Of a stretch of 64,000 nt of DNA, positions 42,358 to 51,412 are shown piece after piece. The notes under the pieces were generated by a model. It ran no database searches and was not told the DNA's origin. It saw nothing but the letters and a program-made list of their open reading frames with translations. A program made the translations under genes and the position numbers. This DNA is from Neptuniibacter sp047778045. Lineage in GTDB: Bacteria; Pseudomonadota; Gammaproteobacteria; Pseudomonadales; Balneatricaceae. Location: the NCBI RefSeq assembly GCF_047778045.1, contig NZ_CP180545.1:868001-932000 (forward strand), given 5' to 3'. Positions within the stretch are counted from its first letter, which is position 1. Each line of letters starts with the position of its first letter.

Positions 42358-45192
42358 TTACAGTAATTGCTGCAATCTTTCTTCAAAGCGTTCATTGAAC
42401 TCTTCGAAATGAGCGGCAAAAGGTATGCCTAGCCATTCTTGTTCGAGCTGTTTGATCTCACTGAGATTAAAGCCCTGCTTTTGTTCAGCTAGTGCTTGCT
42501 GTAAGCGCTCCATCTGATATTCCATGCGCAGTGCTTGGTCTTCCGGTGGTGAAGGCTGAGAAGTTGCGATCTCCAAGCGAATGCACAGATGACGCAAACG
42601 TTGCTCTTGGGTATTGATCATCTCATCCATTTGATCTGGATTAGAGATCAGAGATAGCAGAACAGCAAAGCGCTGATCTATATCTGATGTATCAGAAGGC
42701 GATGCAGGTTCGTGTTCCCAAGCTTCTCGTAGTGAGTCTAAGCAGTCGCTTGTCGTTTCATCCAAAATTGCATGTTCAAGCTGTTCACAAATCTCTGCTT
42801 TACGCTGAATCGTCAGATATGGCTCAGACTCAAATTGTTTCAACTCGTGCTTTTGGCGCTGCACATAGTTAATCGCTTTCTCGATACGCTCAGATAGCGT
42901 TTCGTCCTCAACCGGAAGATGCTGTTGCATCGAGCCAAGCAATTCTTGTAGATGGTTTAGACTGGCACCGGTTTCAATCAGCTGTTCAAGTTCAGTGCAC
43001 TGCTTTTCTAAAGCATTACTGTTTTGTGACGGAGAGCTGCCTTCTTTCGATGATGATTTATCAGCGAAATACATTTCAAAAGTTTGACTGCAGTTCTCTC
43101 TGAACTGGTTCCAAAGCTTTCGTTCCTGATTACGTGGAGCAGGGCCAATTAGTTTCCAAGCCTTTTGCAGCTCTTTAACTTGCTCTGTTGCATCATGAAG
43201 ATTTGTTGCTTGCAGAAGTTGCTCTGTTTCGGCAATTAAGCTTTGCTTTTCTTTGGCGTTCGCTTGTCGAATCTCTTTTAGCGGAGCATCCAGTTCTTTT
43301 AATAATTGATCAAACTGAACTTGTAGCTTTTTACCTGGAGCACGATCAACAGGAGAGTAATTGCGCCATTCTGTTTTCGCTTGATGGATCTGATGACTAT
43401 AGTCTTTCCAGCTTTCGACAGTCTCTTCTTGAGGTGCTTGTAGGTTTTTTAGCTCCTCTAAGATCAGTTGGCGCTTTTCTAAATTGCTCTTGCGAATATC
43501 TCGTTGTTGAGCAAAGTGCTGGTCACAAGGCGCATATGCAGTGTCAGAGGCCTTCTTGAAACGCTTCCAAAGCTGTTGCGAATGAACAGAATCGGTCGCA
43601 TCAAGTAGTTTCCACTCTTTCTGGATTCTACGAACTTGGGTTGCTAAATCTTGTACTGCTAGGTTGGATTGGCTAAGCGCTTCCATCTCTTCACATAGGG
43701 ATTCTTTTTTCGGTGCTACTGCGTAAGCTTGCCAATCCCTAATCTCTTGGAGTTCGGCTCCAAGTGCTTTAATGCGCTGTTCAAGTTCTGGCGTTAGATT
43801 GCCATTTAAGCGTTTGCTTAGTTGTTCCGCTTTTTTAATTTGCTTATCTGCTGAGCGAATTTCGCCGGATGAAATTGCAGATTTTAGTCCATCTAAGACA
43901 TCGCTAAGCTCTTTTTGCAGCTGTAGCGCATGATTATTATCTGCGTCTAGACGCAACTTCGCTTTAGCTAAACCTTCTTCTAGCTGCACTAGTGAAGCAG
44001 GCTTCTCTTGTAATTTAGGCCAGCTAAATTTGTTTATCAGCTGTGTGGCTTCTTGCGCGGCTTTGTTTAATGGCCCAATATCAGATGAACCATTCAATAC
44101 AGCGCACAGAGCTATAATTTTTTCTTCAGCTTCAAGCAGATGAAAGTAAGAAACCAATAGGTTCTTTAATTGAGCGGTGATTTTATCGAAGCTAGCCTGC
44201 TCATCTTTGCTGCTGTATTGCTTAATAGCTGTCCAATCAGTACAAAGCGATTCCAATCGAGACTGGAAGGATTTTAACTGTTGATGATCTGCGGGTAATG
44301 CGGTGCTTTGTTCTTTTAGAATACAAAGCTCAGAGTAAACAGCGTGGCTTTGCGCTTTTTGCTGCTCTAGCTGAGCAGCTTTCTCTTGCTCAGCCTGTTG
44401 TTCTGCATCATGCTTCCGGATTGTTTCAGAACAACGTTCTAGCTTTTCTTGGAAAAACTCTTGTTGTTCTTCATTTGTTGAAGCGCGAAGTTTTTCCCAG
44501 TCTGCCTCAATTGCAGTCATCTTTGCAGAATACAGCGGAAAGAATTCAGCTGTAGCGAGTTGTTGAATAGCCGCTAATTGCTTCTGGATAGCTTCTTGTT
44601 GAACTTGTTCTTGCTTCTGTTGTTCACGAATGATTTGAAGCTTTTCTTTAGTGACTTTAACGACGCCTTTATCTTTATTACGAGCTGCCTTTTGGAGCTG
44701 CTCAAGAATCTCTTCACTGTTGATCTGTCCGGCAGCTAGGACGCGCAAGCTAGCCCGTTGGCTTTTCTCTGCTATAAGGACAAGATCATGATCGTCAGTA
44801 ACTTGAATGACAGCTTGCTCTCGAAGCTGTTCGTCTTGGCTATTCAGTGCAATGTGAGTCAGTAAATCGCCATCAGTAATGTAGGCTAGCGCAGTGCTTT
44901 TTTCTTCCTGAAGCGGAGTATCTTCTTGGCTGAGAAGAATCTGGCTAATTCGGTGTAGAGCTAATTGTTGGATATTGCTAGAACTGTCGTTCTGGCTGAT
45001 CTGGACTAATAAATTAAGGTCGGAGAGCTTTTCAGTAGCACTTAAGCGTACTGTTTCATCCTCATCCTTCAGTGCTAGCTGCGATAGGATAGTTTGTGCA
45101 TCGGCATCAGTTTCGCGAAGCTTTGCAATCGCTTTGATCCGCTTTTCGGGCTTGGCATGTTGCCAATTTGGCTTTAAAAATCTTGCTAGCAT
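42358..45192 (-). CDS. DUF349 repeat protein, long coiled-coil
   Basis: 944 residues of unknown function. The N-terminal 170 residues form HEAT-like helical repeats (AIAKLRETDADAQTILSQLAL, HRISQILLSQED, ALAYITDGDLLTHIALNSQD). The rest is a long helical array with several DUF349 units, seen by repeated aromatic cores such as VRRIQKEWKLLDAT, LWKRFKKASDTAYAPCDQHF, KTEWRNYSPVDRAPGKKLQV and LQKAWKLIGPAPRNQERKLW followed by NQFRENCSQTFE. Very rich in Gln, Glu and Leu; no signal peptide or membrane span, so cytoplasmic. Related long DUF349 proteins occur in Pseudomonas and other gammaproteobacteria. Probable own promoter in the 290 bp gap upstream. Confidence 0.88.
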   Translation of the reverse strand: MLARFLKPNWQHAKPEKRIKAIAKLRETDADAQTILSQLALKDEDETVRLSATEKLSDLNLLVQISQNDSSSNIQQLALHRISQILLSQEDTPLQEEKSTALAYITDGDLLTHIALNSQDEQLREQAVIQVTDDHDLVLIAEKSQRASLRVLAAGQINSEEILEQLQKAARNKDKGVVKVTKEKLQIIREQQKQEQVQQEAIQKQLAAIQQLATAEFFPLYSAKMTAIEADWEKLRASTNEEQQEFFQEKLERCSETIRKHDAEQQAEQEKAAQLEQQKAQSHAVYSELCILKEQSTALPADHQQLKSFQSRLESLCTDWTAIKQYSSKDEQASFDKITAQLKNLLVSYFHLLEAEEKIIALCAVLNGSSDIGPLNKAAQEATQLINKFSWPKLQEKPASLVQLEEGLAKAKLRLDADNNHALQLQKELSDVLDGLKSAISSGEIRSADKQIKKAEQLSKRLNGNLTPELEQRIKALGAELQEIRDWQAYAVAPKKESLCEEMEALSQSNLAVQDLATQVRRIQKEWKLLDATDSVHSQQLWKRFKKASDTAYAPCDQHFAQQRDIRKSNLEKRQLILEELKNLQAPQEETVESWKDYSHQIHQAKTEWRNYSPVDRAPGKKLQVQFDQLLKELDAPLKEIRQANAKEKQSLIAETEQLLQATNLHDATEQVKELQKAWKLIGPAPRNQERKLWNQFRENCSQTFEMYFADKSSSKEGSSPSQNSNALEKQCTELEQLIETGASLNHLQELLGSMQQHLPVEDETLSERIEKAINYVQRQKHELKQFESEPYLTIQRKAEICEQLEHAILDETTSDCLDSLREAWEHEPASPSDTSDIDQRFAVLLSLISNPDQMDEMINTQEQRLRHLCIRLEIATSQPSPPEDQALRMEYQMERLQQALAEQKQGFNLSEIKQLEQEWLGIPFAAHFEEFNERFEERLQQLL

Positions 45193-45425
45193 AGTGACCT
45201 GTACTTCTACGGCTACGCGTATATATGATGGAACGCGCTACCTTTAAGGGCCAACATTCTACCTGAGAATTAGGATTCTGACAGCGTTGACATTAAGATA
45301 ATGTGCCAGCAAAGAGAGTTTTTTTGAGAGAGTGTGACAAAAGAAAAGGCAAACTCAGACTATTACAGAGTTAGGGTTTGTTGCTAAGCCCAAGAAATAG
45401 AAGGTCTTTGGGAAAGGGCACGGAT

Positions 45426-45445
45426 AAAAAAAGCAAATTTTGCTT
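45426..45445 (-). terminator. Terminator after the YchJ-like gene
   Basis: On the minus strand AAGCAAA (45445-45439) and TTTGCTT (45437-45431) form a stem leading into a run of Ts. Flanking GGGC-A-CGG and CCG-A-GCCC segments (about 45417-45454) can extend the structure. It closes the gene ending at 45483. Confidence 0.7.
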
Positions 45446-45482
45446 ACCGAGCCCTTACGAAAGATGAAAAATTGTCTTCTTA

Positions 45483-45908
45483 CTAGGTCCTAACCTCTAC
45501 ATCACCGTCGACGTAGAACCAGAATCCATCATCTTTGCGGAAGTTCGACTTCTCATACAAAGTACCACTTTGATCATCTGTTTCGAAATTGGCTTCGAAC
45601 TCAACCATGCCTGTTTCGTCAGACCGGTTACCTTGGCTGGTATCCAGAATTGTTAGGCCAGTCCAATTCGTGTATTTAACTTGGTCTGCCAAAATTTCGG
45701 CATCATCTTCGCCACGGTTTTCTGGCGCAGTGGTATTGATTAGATAATCGATAGCACCCAGCGCGAAGGCTGTGTAGCGGGATCGCATCAATGCTTCCGC
45801 CGTTGGTGCAGGTTTTTGCCCTTGTACGATTGGTTTGCAGCAGTAATCAAAAGGTTTGTTGGAACCACAGGGACAAACTTTGTTCATTACATCCTGATTA
45901 TGAGACAT
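45483..45908 (-). CDS. ychJ: YchJ-family (UPF0225) SEC-C motif protein
   Basis: 141 residues, function not established. The N-terminal SEC-C zinc motif CPCGSNKPFDYCC resembles the metal-binding tail of SecA. It is followed by the YchJ hallmark EALMRSRYTAFALGAIDYLINTT and a domain of the NTF2-like type (KYTNWTGLTILDTSQG, MVEFEANFETDDQSGTLYEKS). A second ATG seven codons in (MNKVCPCGSN) matches the usual YchJ N-terminus and may be the true start. Single-gene unit. Confidence 0.88.
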   Translation of the reverse strand: MSHNQDVMNKVCPCGSNKPFDYCCKPIVQGQKPAPTAEALMRSRYTAFALGAIDYLINTTAPENRGEDDAEILADQVKYTNWTGLTILDTSQGNRSDETGMVEFEANFETDDQSGTLYEKSNFRKDDGFWFYVDGDVEVRT

Positions 45909-46033
45909 GGGTGAACCCTTAACATTGAAATGTTAATCTGAAATACAGAGCGTTCTATTGGCTATTCTTTTAAAATATATAGCTAATAACCACATTATAT
46001 CTATCAGATTTACCCTTTTGGCAAGGATAATTT

Positions 46034-47500
46034 ATGGCTAATGCGCCTTTAACATTTTTTTGGCATGACTATGAAACATTTGGCGCAGATCCTAAACGCG
46101 ATTGGCCGGTCCAGTTTGCCGGTATTCGTACCGATGATCAGCTAAACATCATCGAAGAGCCGGTGATGTTTTATTGCAAACCAAGTGAGGACCAACTCCC
46201 TCATCCAGAAGCGTGTTTGATTACAGGGATTACACCGCAAAAAGCGATAGAAGAGGGTGTGTGTGAAGCGGATTTCTTTGCGCAGATTCATGAGCAACTA
46301 GCTCGCCCTGGTACATGTGGTGTGGGCTACAACAGTATTCGATTTGATGATGAGGTAACGCGATACGGTTTGTATCGTAACTTCTTTGACCCCTATTCCC
46401 GAGAGTGGCAAAACGGTTGTTCCCGTTGGGATATTATCGATATGTTGCGATTAACTCGATCCCTACGTCCTGAAGGGATTACTTGGCCTAAATATGAAGA
46501 TGGCTCACCAAGTTTAAGACTAGAAGATTTAACGGTCGCTAATGGTATTGATCATGGTCACGCCCATGATGCTTTATCAGATGTGTATGCCACGATTGAG
46601 ATGGCAAAGCTGGTGCGGGATAAGCAGCCTAAGTTATTTAATTACGTGCTAAATAACCGCAGTAAACAATCCATTCAAAACCTTCTAGACCCGCAAAGTC
46701 ATAAGCCTGTGTTGCATGTTTCTTCTCGCTACCCAGTTGAGCATGGTAATGCTGCTATTGTGGCACCCTTGGCGACGCACCCTGTGAATAAAAATGGGGT
46801 GTTAGTGTGGGATCTACGTGTTAATCCAGAACCGCTAATGCAATTGCCGGTCGAAGAGTTGAGGCGTCTACTTTATACCAAGCACTCAGAACTCACTGAC
46901 GCAGACCCGAAAATTGCGTTAAAGCAGGTGCATATCAATAAGTGCCCGATCATAGCGCCTGCCGGCATGTTAAATACTGAAGAAGCGGCCCGTTTGCAGA
47001 TTGATGGGGATGTGTGTCGAACGCATTTGCAGATGTTACGAAGTTTTACTGGTCTGTCACAGAAAATTGCCGATATCTATAGTGAGAGTCCTTTTGAGGC
47101 GGAAAGCGATCCGGATATGATGCTATACAGTGGCGGTTTCTTTACGCCATCAGATCGTAAATCCATGGATCAAATTCGCCAAACGGGTCCGAAGGAGTTA
47201 GCTGAACTGGATCTGCCATTCCAAGATCCTCGGCTTGAGGAGATGTTATTGCGCTATAAAGCGCGTAATTGCAGCTCTGTGTTAACTCAGGAAGAACAGA
47301 TGCAATGGGAAGATTATCGTCGTCGTAAATTGTTAAAAGGCGAAGGTGGTCATTTGACTATGGATACATTCTTCCAACGCTTGAATGAACTCTATGGTCA
47401 GCCGGAAATGGATGATAATAAACGCCACATTTTGGAAGAATTAGCTGTATACGCTGAGGCTATTTATCCTATGGAAGATGCTTTTGACGATGCTTACTAG
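46034..47500 (+). CDS. sbcB: Exodeoxyribonuclease I (SbcB)
   Basis: Processive 3'-5' single-strand DNA exonuclease in recombination and mismatch repair. 488 residues. DEDD exonuclease fold: WHDYETFGADP near residue 10 with catalytic Asp12 and Glu14, GVGYNSIRFDDEVTRYG, and HAHDALSDVYATIEMAKL with the last catalytic Asp. An SH3-like middle part and a C-terminal helical domain follow (LEEMLLRYKARN), as in E. coli ExoI (475 residues). Its end overlaps the next gene. Confidence 0.96.
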   Translation: MANAPLTFFWHDYETFGADPKRDWPVQFAGIRTDDQLNIIEEPVMFYCKPSEDQLPHPEACLITGITPQKAIEEGVCEADFFAQIHEQLARPGTCGVGYNSIRFDDEVTRYGLYRNFFDPYSREWQNGCSRWDIIDMLRLTRSLRPEGITWPKYEDGSPSLRLEDLTVANGIDHGHAHDALSDVYATIEMAKLVRDKQPKLFNYVLNNRSKQSIQNLLDPQSHKPVLHVSSRYPVEHGNAAIVAPLATHPVNKNGVLVWDLRVNPEPLMQLPVEELRRLLYTKHSELTDADPKIALKQVHINKCPIIAPAGMLNTEEAARLQIDGDVCRTHLQMLRSFTGLSQKIADIYSESPFEAESDPDMMLYSGGFFTPSDRKSMDQIRQTGPKELAELDLPFQDPRLEEMLLRYKARNCSSVLTQEEQMQWEDYRRRKLLKGEGGHLTMDTFFQRLNELYGQPEMDDNKRHILEELAVYAEAIYPMEDAFDDAY

Positions 47501-47993
47501 ATCGGCTGTTCTCGGTCTTTTACTTTTTTCTTGCGCTACCTATGCGGAGGAAGAGGTCGAACTGCCTATCGAATACGATATCACCTCACCTAAAGGCTAT
47601 TACTATGGCACGGTAGATGGTGAAACTGCCTATAAAGATTGGCGAAGAGGTACCTTCGATAAAGAGCGGATGAACGAGGTTCAACCTAAAGATCTGCCCA
47701 GCAATCTGCCTGAGCCTGTGGTGATTCCTTATGTTCCACCAGTGGTCAATGAAGTACCGGTAGGCAAACCTAAAAAGCCACCATTAAAAGGTGAGGACAA
47801 GATCTTTGTCCAGATAGGTAAGGATGAGAAGAAAGCACGATGCCTTATCTTAGGGCAGGGCTGTGAAGAGTTGGTTGAGCCTGAAGTAAAAGATTCTGTT
47901 TATTTCCGACCGATAGAAGCGCAGAAGCAGAAACAATTGGAATTAGAGCAAGAAAAAGCTAAAAAGCGCACGGTTATCAATCCAGACCAATAA
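47490..47993 (+). CDS. Exported proline-rich protein, unknown function
   Basis: 167 residues from ATG 47490; ATG 47478 is an alternative that adds four residues. MLTRSAVLGLLLFSCATYA is a good signal peptide. The mature part is rich in Pro, Lys and Glu (VVIPYVPPVVNEVPVGKPKKP), has two cysteines (ARCLILGQGCEEL), and ends in a charged helix (QKQKQLELEQEKAKKR). I recognise no family. It overlaps sbcB by 11 bp, so translation may be coupled, though a functional link with a cytoplasmic nuclease is not obvious. Confidence 0.7.
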   Translation: MLTRSAVLGLLLFSCATYAEEEVELPIEYDITSPKGYYYGTVDGETAYKDWRRGTFDKERMNEVQPKDLPSNLPEPVVIPYVPPVVNEVPVGKPKKPPLKGEDKIFVQIGKDEKKARCLILGQGCEELVEPEVKDSVYFRPIEAQKQKQLELEQEKAKKRTVINPDQ

Positions 47994-48000
47994 CCGTGCG
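47961..48000 (-). terminator. Terminator for the pitrilysin-family gene
   Basis: CGCACGGTTAT (47967-47977) and ATAACCGTGCG (47990-48000) form an 11 bp stem. Read on the minus strand it is followed by GCTTTTT, so it fits termination of the protease gene ending at 48023. It lies partly inside the 3' end of the convergent gene. Confidence 0.75.
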
Positions 48001-48022
48001 ATTACCCTAGTGTCAGGGGCCA

Positions 48023-50857
48023 TCAGTTATCAGGAGTGAAATTACCCTGATCTCTGCGTTGCTTAAACAACCGAGTTAATTGTGTCGGTTCGATAGCAGG
48101 GCGTTCAAACTTCTTACCTGTGCTTAAGACCGTTAAACGGCGATCAAACAAACCAGCGTAGCGTTTGGATAGATCGTCTAAGGTTACTTTCTCTACAGCT
48201 TCCGCCAGCTTCTTACGGGTATTAAACTCTGTTTCACCCCAATCGAGCTCTCGCCAGAACCGCTTGGTACGACTGGATAGCTTTTTATCCTGCTTAGTGA
48301 TTCTTGAAATCACACTGCGTTTAAATTTGTTCAGCTCTTCCTGGTTTAATTGCGAGATCAAATTGCTCGATTGCATTAAGAACTGATCAATCTCTTTTAC
48401 CAGCGTTTTGCCGTCTGCCACAGGGGATTGCACGATAAAGGCAATACCCGGTGTTTTGTGCATCTGCAGAGGTGTACCGAAGACGATGTAACCCAGCTGT
48501 TTTTCGGTACGTAGCTGATTATAGAAAGGCGCGGATAAAATTTCGCTCAATACAGAGAATTCAGCTTTCTCTTTATTGCTGTTGTTATTGCCTTGTAGCA
48601 AAACAGAGATCGCTGAATCATCATGATCAATCACTAACTTATCTGTGAGTAGCTGCTGGCGGGGAACTTGAACTACTTGGACTGGCGCGACTTCTTTAGC
48701 GCCTGATTGCCATAGGTTATCTTTGATCAGTGAAGCCACTGTTTCAGCGTCTGCTTCGCTTATATTGCCATGTGTAAGTAGTTTAATGTCCGGCGTTTCC
48801 TGCAATTTAACTGCATAAGCGGCAAGATCTCTAACCGTCAGTTTTTCTGCTTCGCGGCGTTCCTCTGCATTGCTCCATTGAGGTAGAAGCAATTCATACA
48901 GACGGCTCGTCGTTTGATTGTACGGTTTGTCATTTAGCTGGTTCGCTAAGTTATCTAGATACTTCTGCTTCAGGATCTCAAAACGCTCTTTTGGTAAGTC
49001 CGGTTTATTAATCGCAGAAACCACATCTTTTGTTAGTAGATCTAGCTTGTCGTTATAACCAGATAAGCGAACCGTAAAGCCCTTCATATGTGGGTAAATA
49101 TTCGTGCCTAGACCAGCTAGATAAGCATCATAGAGTGTTTCATTGAGCTGCTCTTGAAGCATCTCAGTGAAGAGGCTGTTCATCACCCAGTTTTTAGCGC
49201 TGGTATTGGCAAATGGGGTTTGCAGTGTGAAATAGGCATTTGCTTTTGGCACATTAAAACTGACATCGGTTAAATGCCAATGTTCGAAACCTTGTTTATC
49301 TTGCAGCAGATAAGGTGCTTGTTTAGTTTCTGCTGCTAGAAGATCTAGGTCTTGAGCAATAAATGGGTTAGTGCTGCGAACCGTTAATTTCGGATCAATT
49401 GCTTTTACGGCGAAGCTATTCAAGGTTCCCGCGTTAAACTGAGAAACTTCAAAAGGTACGTTGTAATCAGGTTCTGTCTGGTTGCCTTTAACATTACGCG
49501 CTTTAATGGTTACCAGCATATTCTCTGGCTTGATCTGATCCAAATATTGCTTAATCAGCTCAGGCTTAAACTCATTAAAGGTGTAGTTCGCAGAGATGAC
49601 TTTCTTCGTTGGGAAAAATTGCATCTGTCGTGTTAAACCGCTCACCATGTGGATGGGTTCAGATTGCTCCTGAAAGGTAAAACGGATGTTGCTCAGTTGT
49701 TTCTCTTCATCAAATAGCGCTTTTTGAATACCGCTTTGTTTTAGCAATTCAACATACTGGAATACCATTTGGATAACTTGCTGGTACTGCTCTAGGCCTT
49801 GTTCGGTTAGGCGCATGCTGACCATAAAGCTAGCTTGGTTATCCAAATCATGGCCTTGTGAAGCAGAAAGGGACGTTGCCAAGCCTTTCTCTTTCAGTAG
49901 AGAAAGTAAGCTGCCTTTGCCTTCATAGCCAATCAGGTTGCTGATGTAATACAGCGGCTTGCTTTCCCAATGACTGCGAGTTTCAGCAGTAGGGAAGGTT
50001 AGCGTAAGTGAGCGGATATCTTTTACGCTTTTGATCTTAACCAACTGCGGTAGTTGCTTAGGATTAAACAGAGAGGTTTTGGTTTTAAACGCTTTAGAAT
50101 CGTAGTTTTTAACCGCACTGAATTTCTCTCTTACCATCTGCTCTAATTGGTCTAGTGGTTCTCTACCTTGCACGGCAAGTGCCATCAGGTTGGCAGAATA
50201 ATAGCGCTGATAAAATTCGATTAACTCTTTACGAATTGGGCGCTCGGGAGTATTGGCTAGAGTTTCTAAACTACCCACTGCAAACCAGTTGTGGCTATTT
50301 TGTTGGTTCATTAAAGATTTTGTTACGGCATAGCTACGGCGGTAATCATCTTTAATCTTTGATTGATATTCCGAGTGAACAGCATGTCGCTCCCGATCTA
50401 CGTATTTTTCATCAAAGAGCGGCGCAATAAAGAATTGGGCAAAGCGATCTAAAGCGGGTTCTAAATTTTCAGCTGTGACATCAAAGAAGTAGTTGGTGTT
50501 TTCCATTGATGTATAAGCGTTATGGCCGCCACCGTGAGAACGGATGAAACTCTGATATTCATCCGCTGCTGGGTATTTTTCGGTGCCTAGGAACAGCATG
50601 TGTTCAAGATAATGAGCTAGACCCGCGCGATCTTTAGGGTTAGCGCTAGAGCCCACCGCTACATTCATAGAGGCAGCCCCTTTGTCACTTTTAGGATTCG
50701 AGATCAATAAAACGCGCAGCTGATTATCTAAGGTTAGGCTGCGATACACATTTGGATCGTTGGGACTTTTTTCGACGTCTGCGAATACTGATGTGGATAA
50801 AACTGCAGACAATAGACCAGCAAAAACAACTAGCCGTGGCATGGAAAGAGTTAGCAT
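48023..50857 (-). CDS. Insulinase/pitrilysin-family (M16) zinc metallopeptidase, exported
   Basis: Large periplasmic zinc endopeptidase of family M16, similar to E. coli protease III (PtrA). The start at 50857 (MLTLSMPRLVVFAGLL) gives 944 residues with a signal peptide ending at VFADVEK; an upstream in-frame start adds 18 residues but spoils the signal. Inverted zinc motif HYLEH at 82-86, with ERHAVHSEY about 75 residues later supplying the third ligand. Four M16 domains are expected; the inactive C-terminal half contains RTEKQLGYIVFGTP, the substrate-binding signature. Single-gene unit. Confidence 0.93.
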   Translation of the reverse strand: MLTLSMPRLVVFAGLLSAVLSTSVFADVEKSPNDPNVYRSLTLDNQLRVLLISNPKSDKGAASMNVAVGSSANPKDRAGLAHYLEHMLFLGTEKYPAADEYQSFIRSHGGGHNAYTSMENTNYFFDVTAENLEPALDRFAQFFIAPLFDEKYVDRERHAVHSEYQSKIKDDYRRSYAVTKSLMNQQNSHNWFAVGSLETLANTPERPIRKELIEFYQRYYSANLMALAVQGREPLDQLEQMVREKFSAVKNYDSKAFKTKTSLFNPKQLPQLVKIKSVKDIRSLTLTFPTAETRSHWESKPLYYISNLIGYEGKGSLLSLLKEKGLATSLSASQGHDLDNQASFMVSMRLTEQGLEQYQQVIQMVFQYVELLKQSGIQKALFDEEKQLSNIRFTFQEQSEPIHMVSGLTRQMQFFPTKKVISANYTFNEFKPELIKQYLDQIKPENMLVTIKARNVKGNQTEPDYNVPFEVSQFNAGTLNSFAVKAIDPKLTVRSTNPFIAQDLDLLAAETKQAPYLLQDKQGFEHWHLTDVSFNVPKANAYFTLQTPFANTSAKNWVMNSLFTEMLQEQLNETLYDAYLAGLGTNIYPHMKGFTVRLSGYNDKLDLLTKDVVSAINKPDLPKERFEILKQKYLDNLANQLNDKPYNQTTSRLYELLLPQWSNAEERREAEKLTVRDLAAYAVKLQETPDIKLLTHGNISEADAETVASLIKDNLWQSGAKEVAPVQVVQVPRQQLLTDKLVIDHDDSAISVLLQGNNNSNKEKAEFSVLSEILSAPFYNQLRTEKQLGYIVFGTPLQMHKTPGIAFIVQSPVADGKTLVKEIDQFLMQSSNLISQLNQEELNKFKRSVISRITKQDKKLSSRTKRFWRELDWGETEFNTRKKLAEAVEKVTLDDLSKRYAGLFDRRLTVLSTGKKFERPAIEPTQLTRLFKQRRDQGNFTPDN

Positions 50858-51008
50858 AAAAATAAGCCTTAAATCGTAAAAACACCAAAATGTTATGTTG
50901 TGACAAAGCATAACGGTTAGGGTTCCTTAATCCAACTCAATGGATTTAGTAAGCATGGGTGTTACAATCCAGATCTTCGTTAAAAAAGTTCAGGAGTTGA
51001 AGGAAGCG

Positions 51009-51392
51009 ATGAACAAGGAAAAAGTGATTTTTGCGTTTTTTATTGTGTTGGCATTGACGCTCAACTTTGGCTTCTTTCTTGGGGATATAGAAAACCCAGC
51101 TCACCATAACGTTTACGAGTTTTTTGCTGCATTGGTTGTCAGCATGATCTGTACAGTCATTAAATTTGGTGACCGCACTCATCTAGGGGCACTGATGTTA
51201 GCTACCTCTTTAGTTGCTGACCTGCAACTAATCGTCGCTGCAGGAATTTGGGGTTACGCAGAGCAGATTAGCGGTATTGGTATGGACCCATCTAATATGT
51301 CGAGCGTTGTTTCTCTAAGTGCAGGCGCGCTCTTAGCCAATGTTATCTCGGTTATTTTGTTGGTAGTTGAAACTGCCATGCTGCGTCGATAA
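51009..51392 (+). CDS. Small integral membrane protein next to a potassium channel (DUF6394-like)
   Basis: 127 residues from ATG 51009 (MNKEKVIFAFF); a longer frame from 50940 exists but adds an unlikely N-terminus. Four hydrophobic spans: VIFAFFIVLALTLNFGFF, VYEFFAALVVSMICTVI, LGALMLATSLVADLQLIVAA, and GALLANVISVILLVVETAML. I associate it, with moderate certainty, with DUF6394, a family without known function. It ends 20 bp before the channel gene, so it is probably co-transcribed and could be a channel partner. Confidence 0.75.
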   Translation: MNKEKVIFAFFIVLALTLNFGFFLGDIENPAHHNVYEFFAALVVSMICTVIKFGDRTHLGALMLATSLVADLQLIVAAGIWGYAEQISGIGMDPSNMSSVVSLSAGALLANVISVILLVVETAMLRR

Positions 51393-51412
51393 GCACTGAG
51401 CGATTATTCTTT

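Noticed and set aside
45193..45482. Possible gene or promoter pair in the 290 bp gap
   Set aside because: No frame with coding character. A consensus TTGACA at 45287 on the plus strand has no -10 behind it; only the YchJ-like gene terminator is supported.
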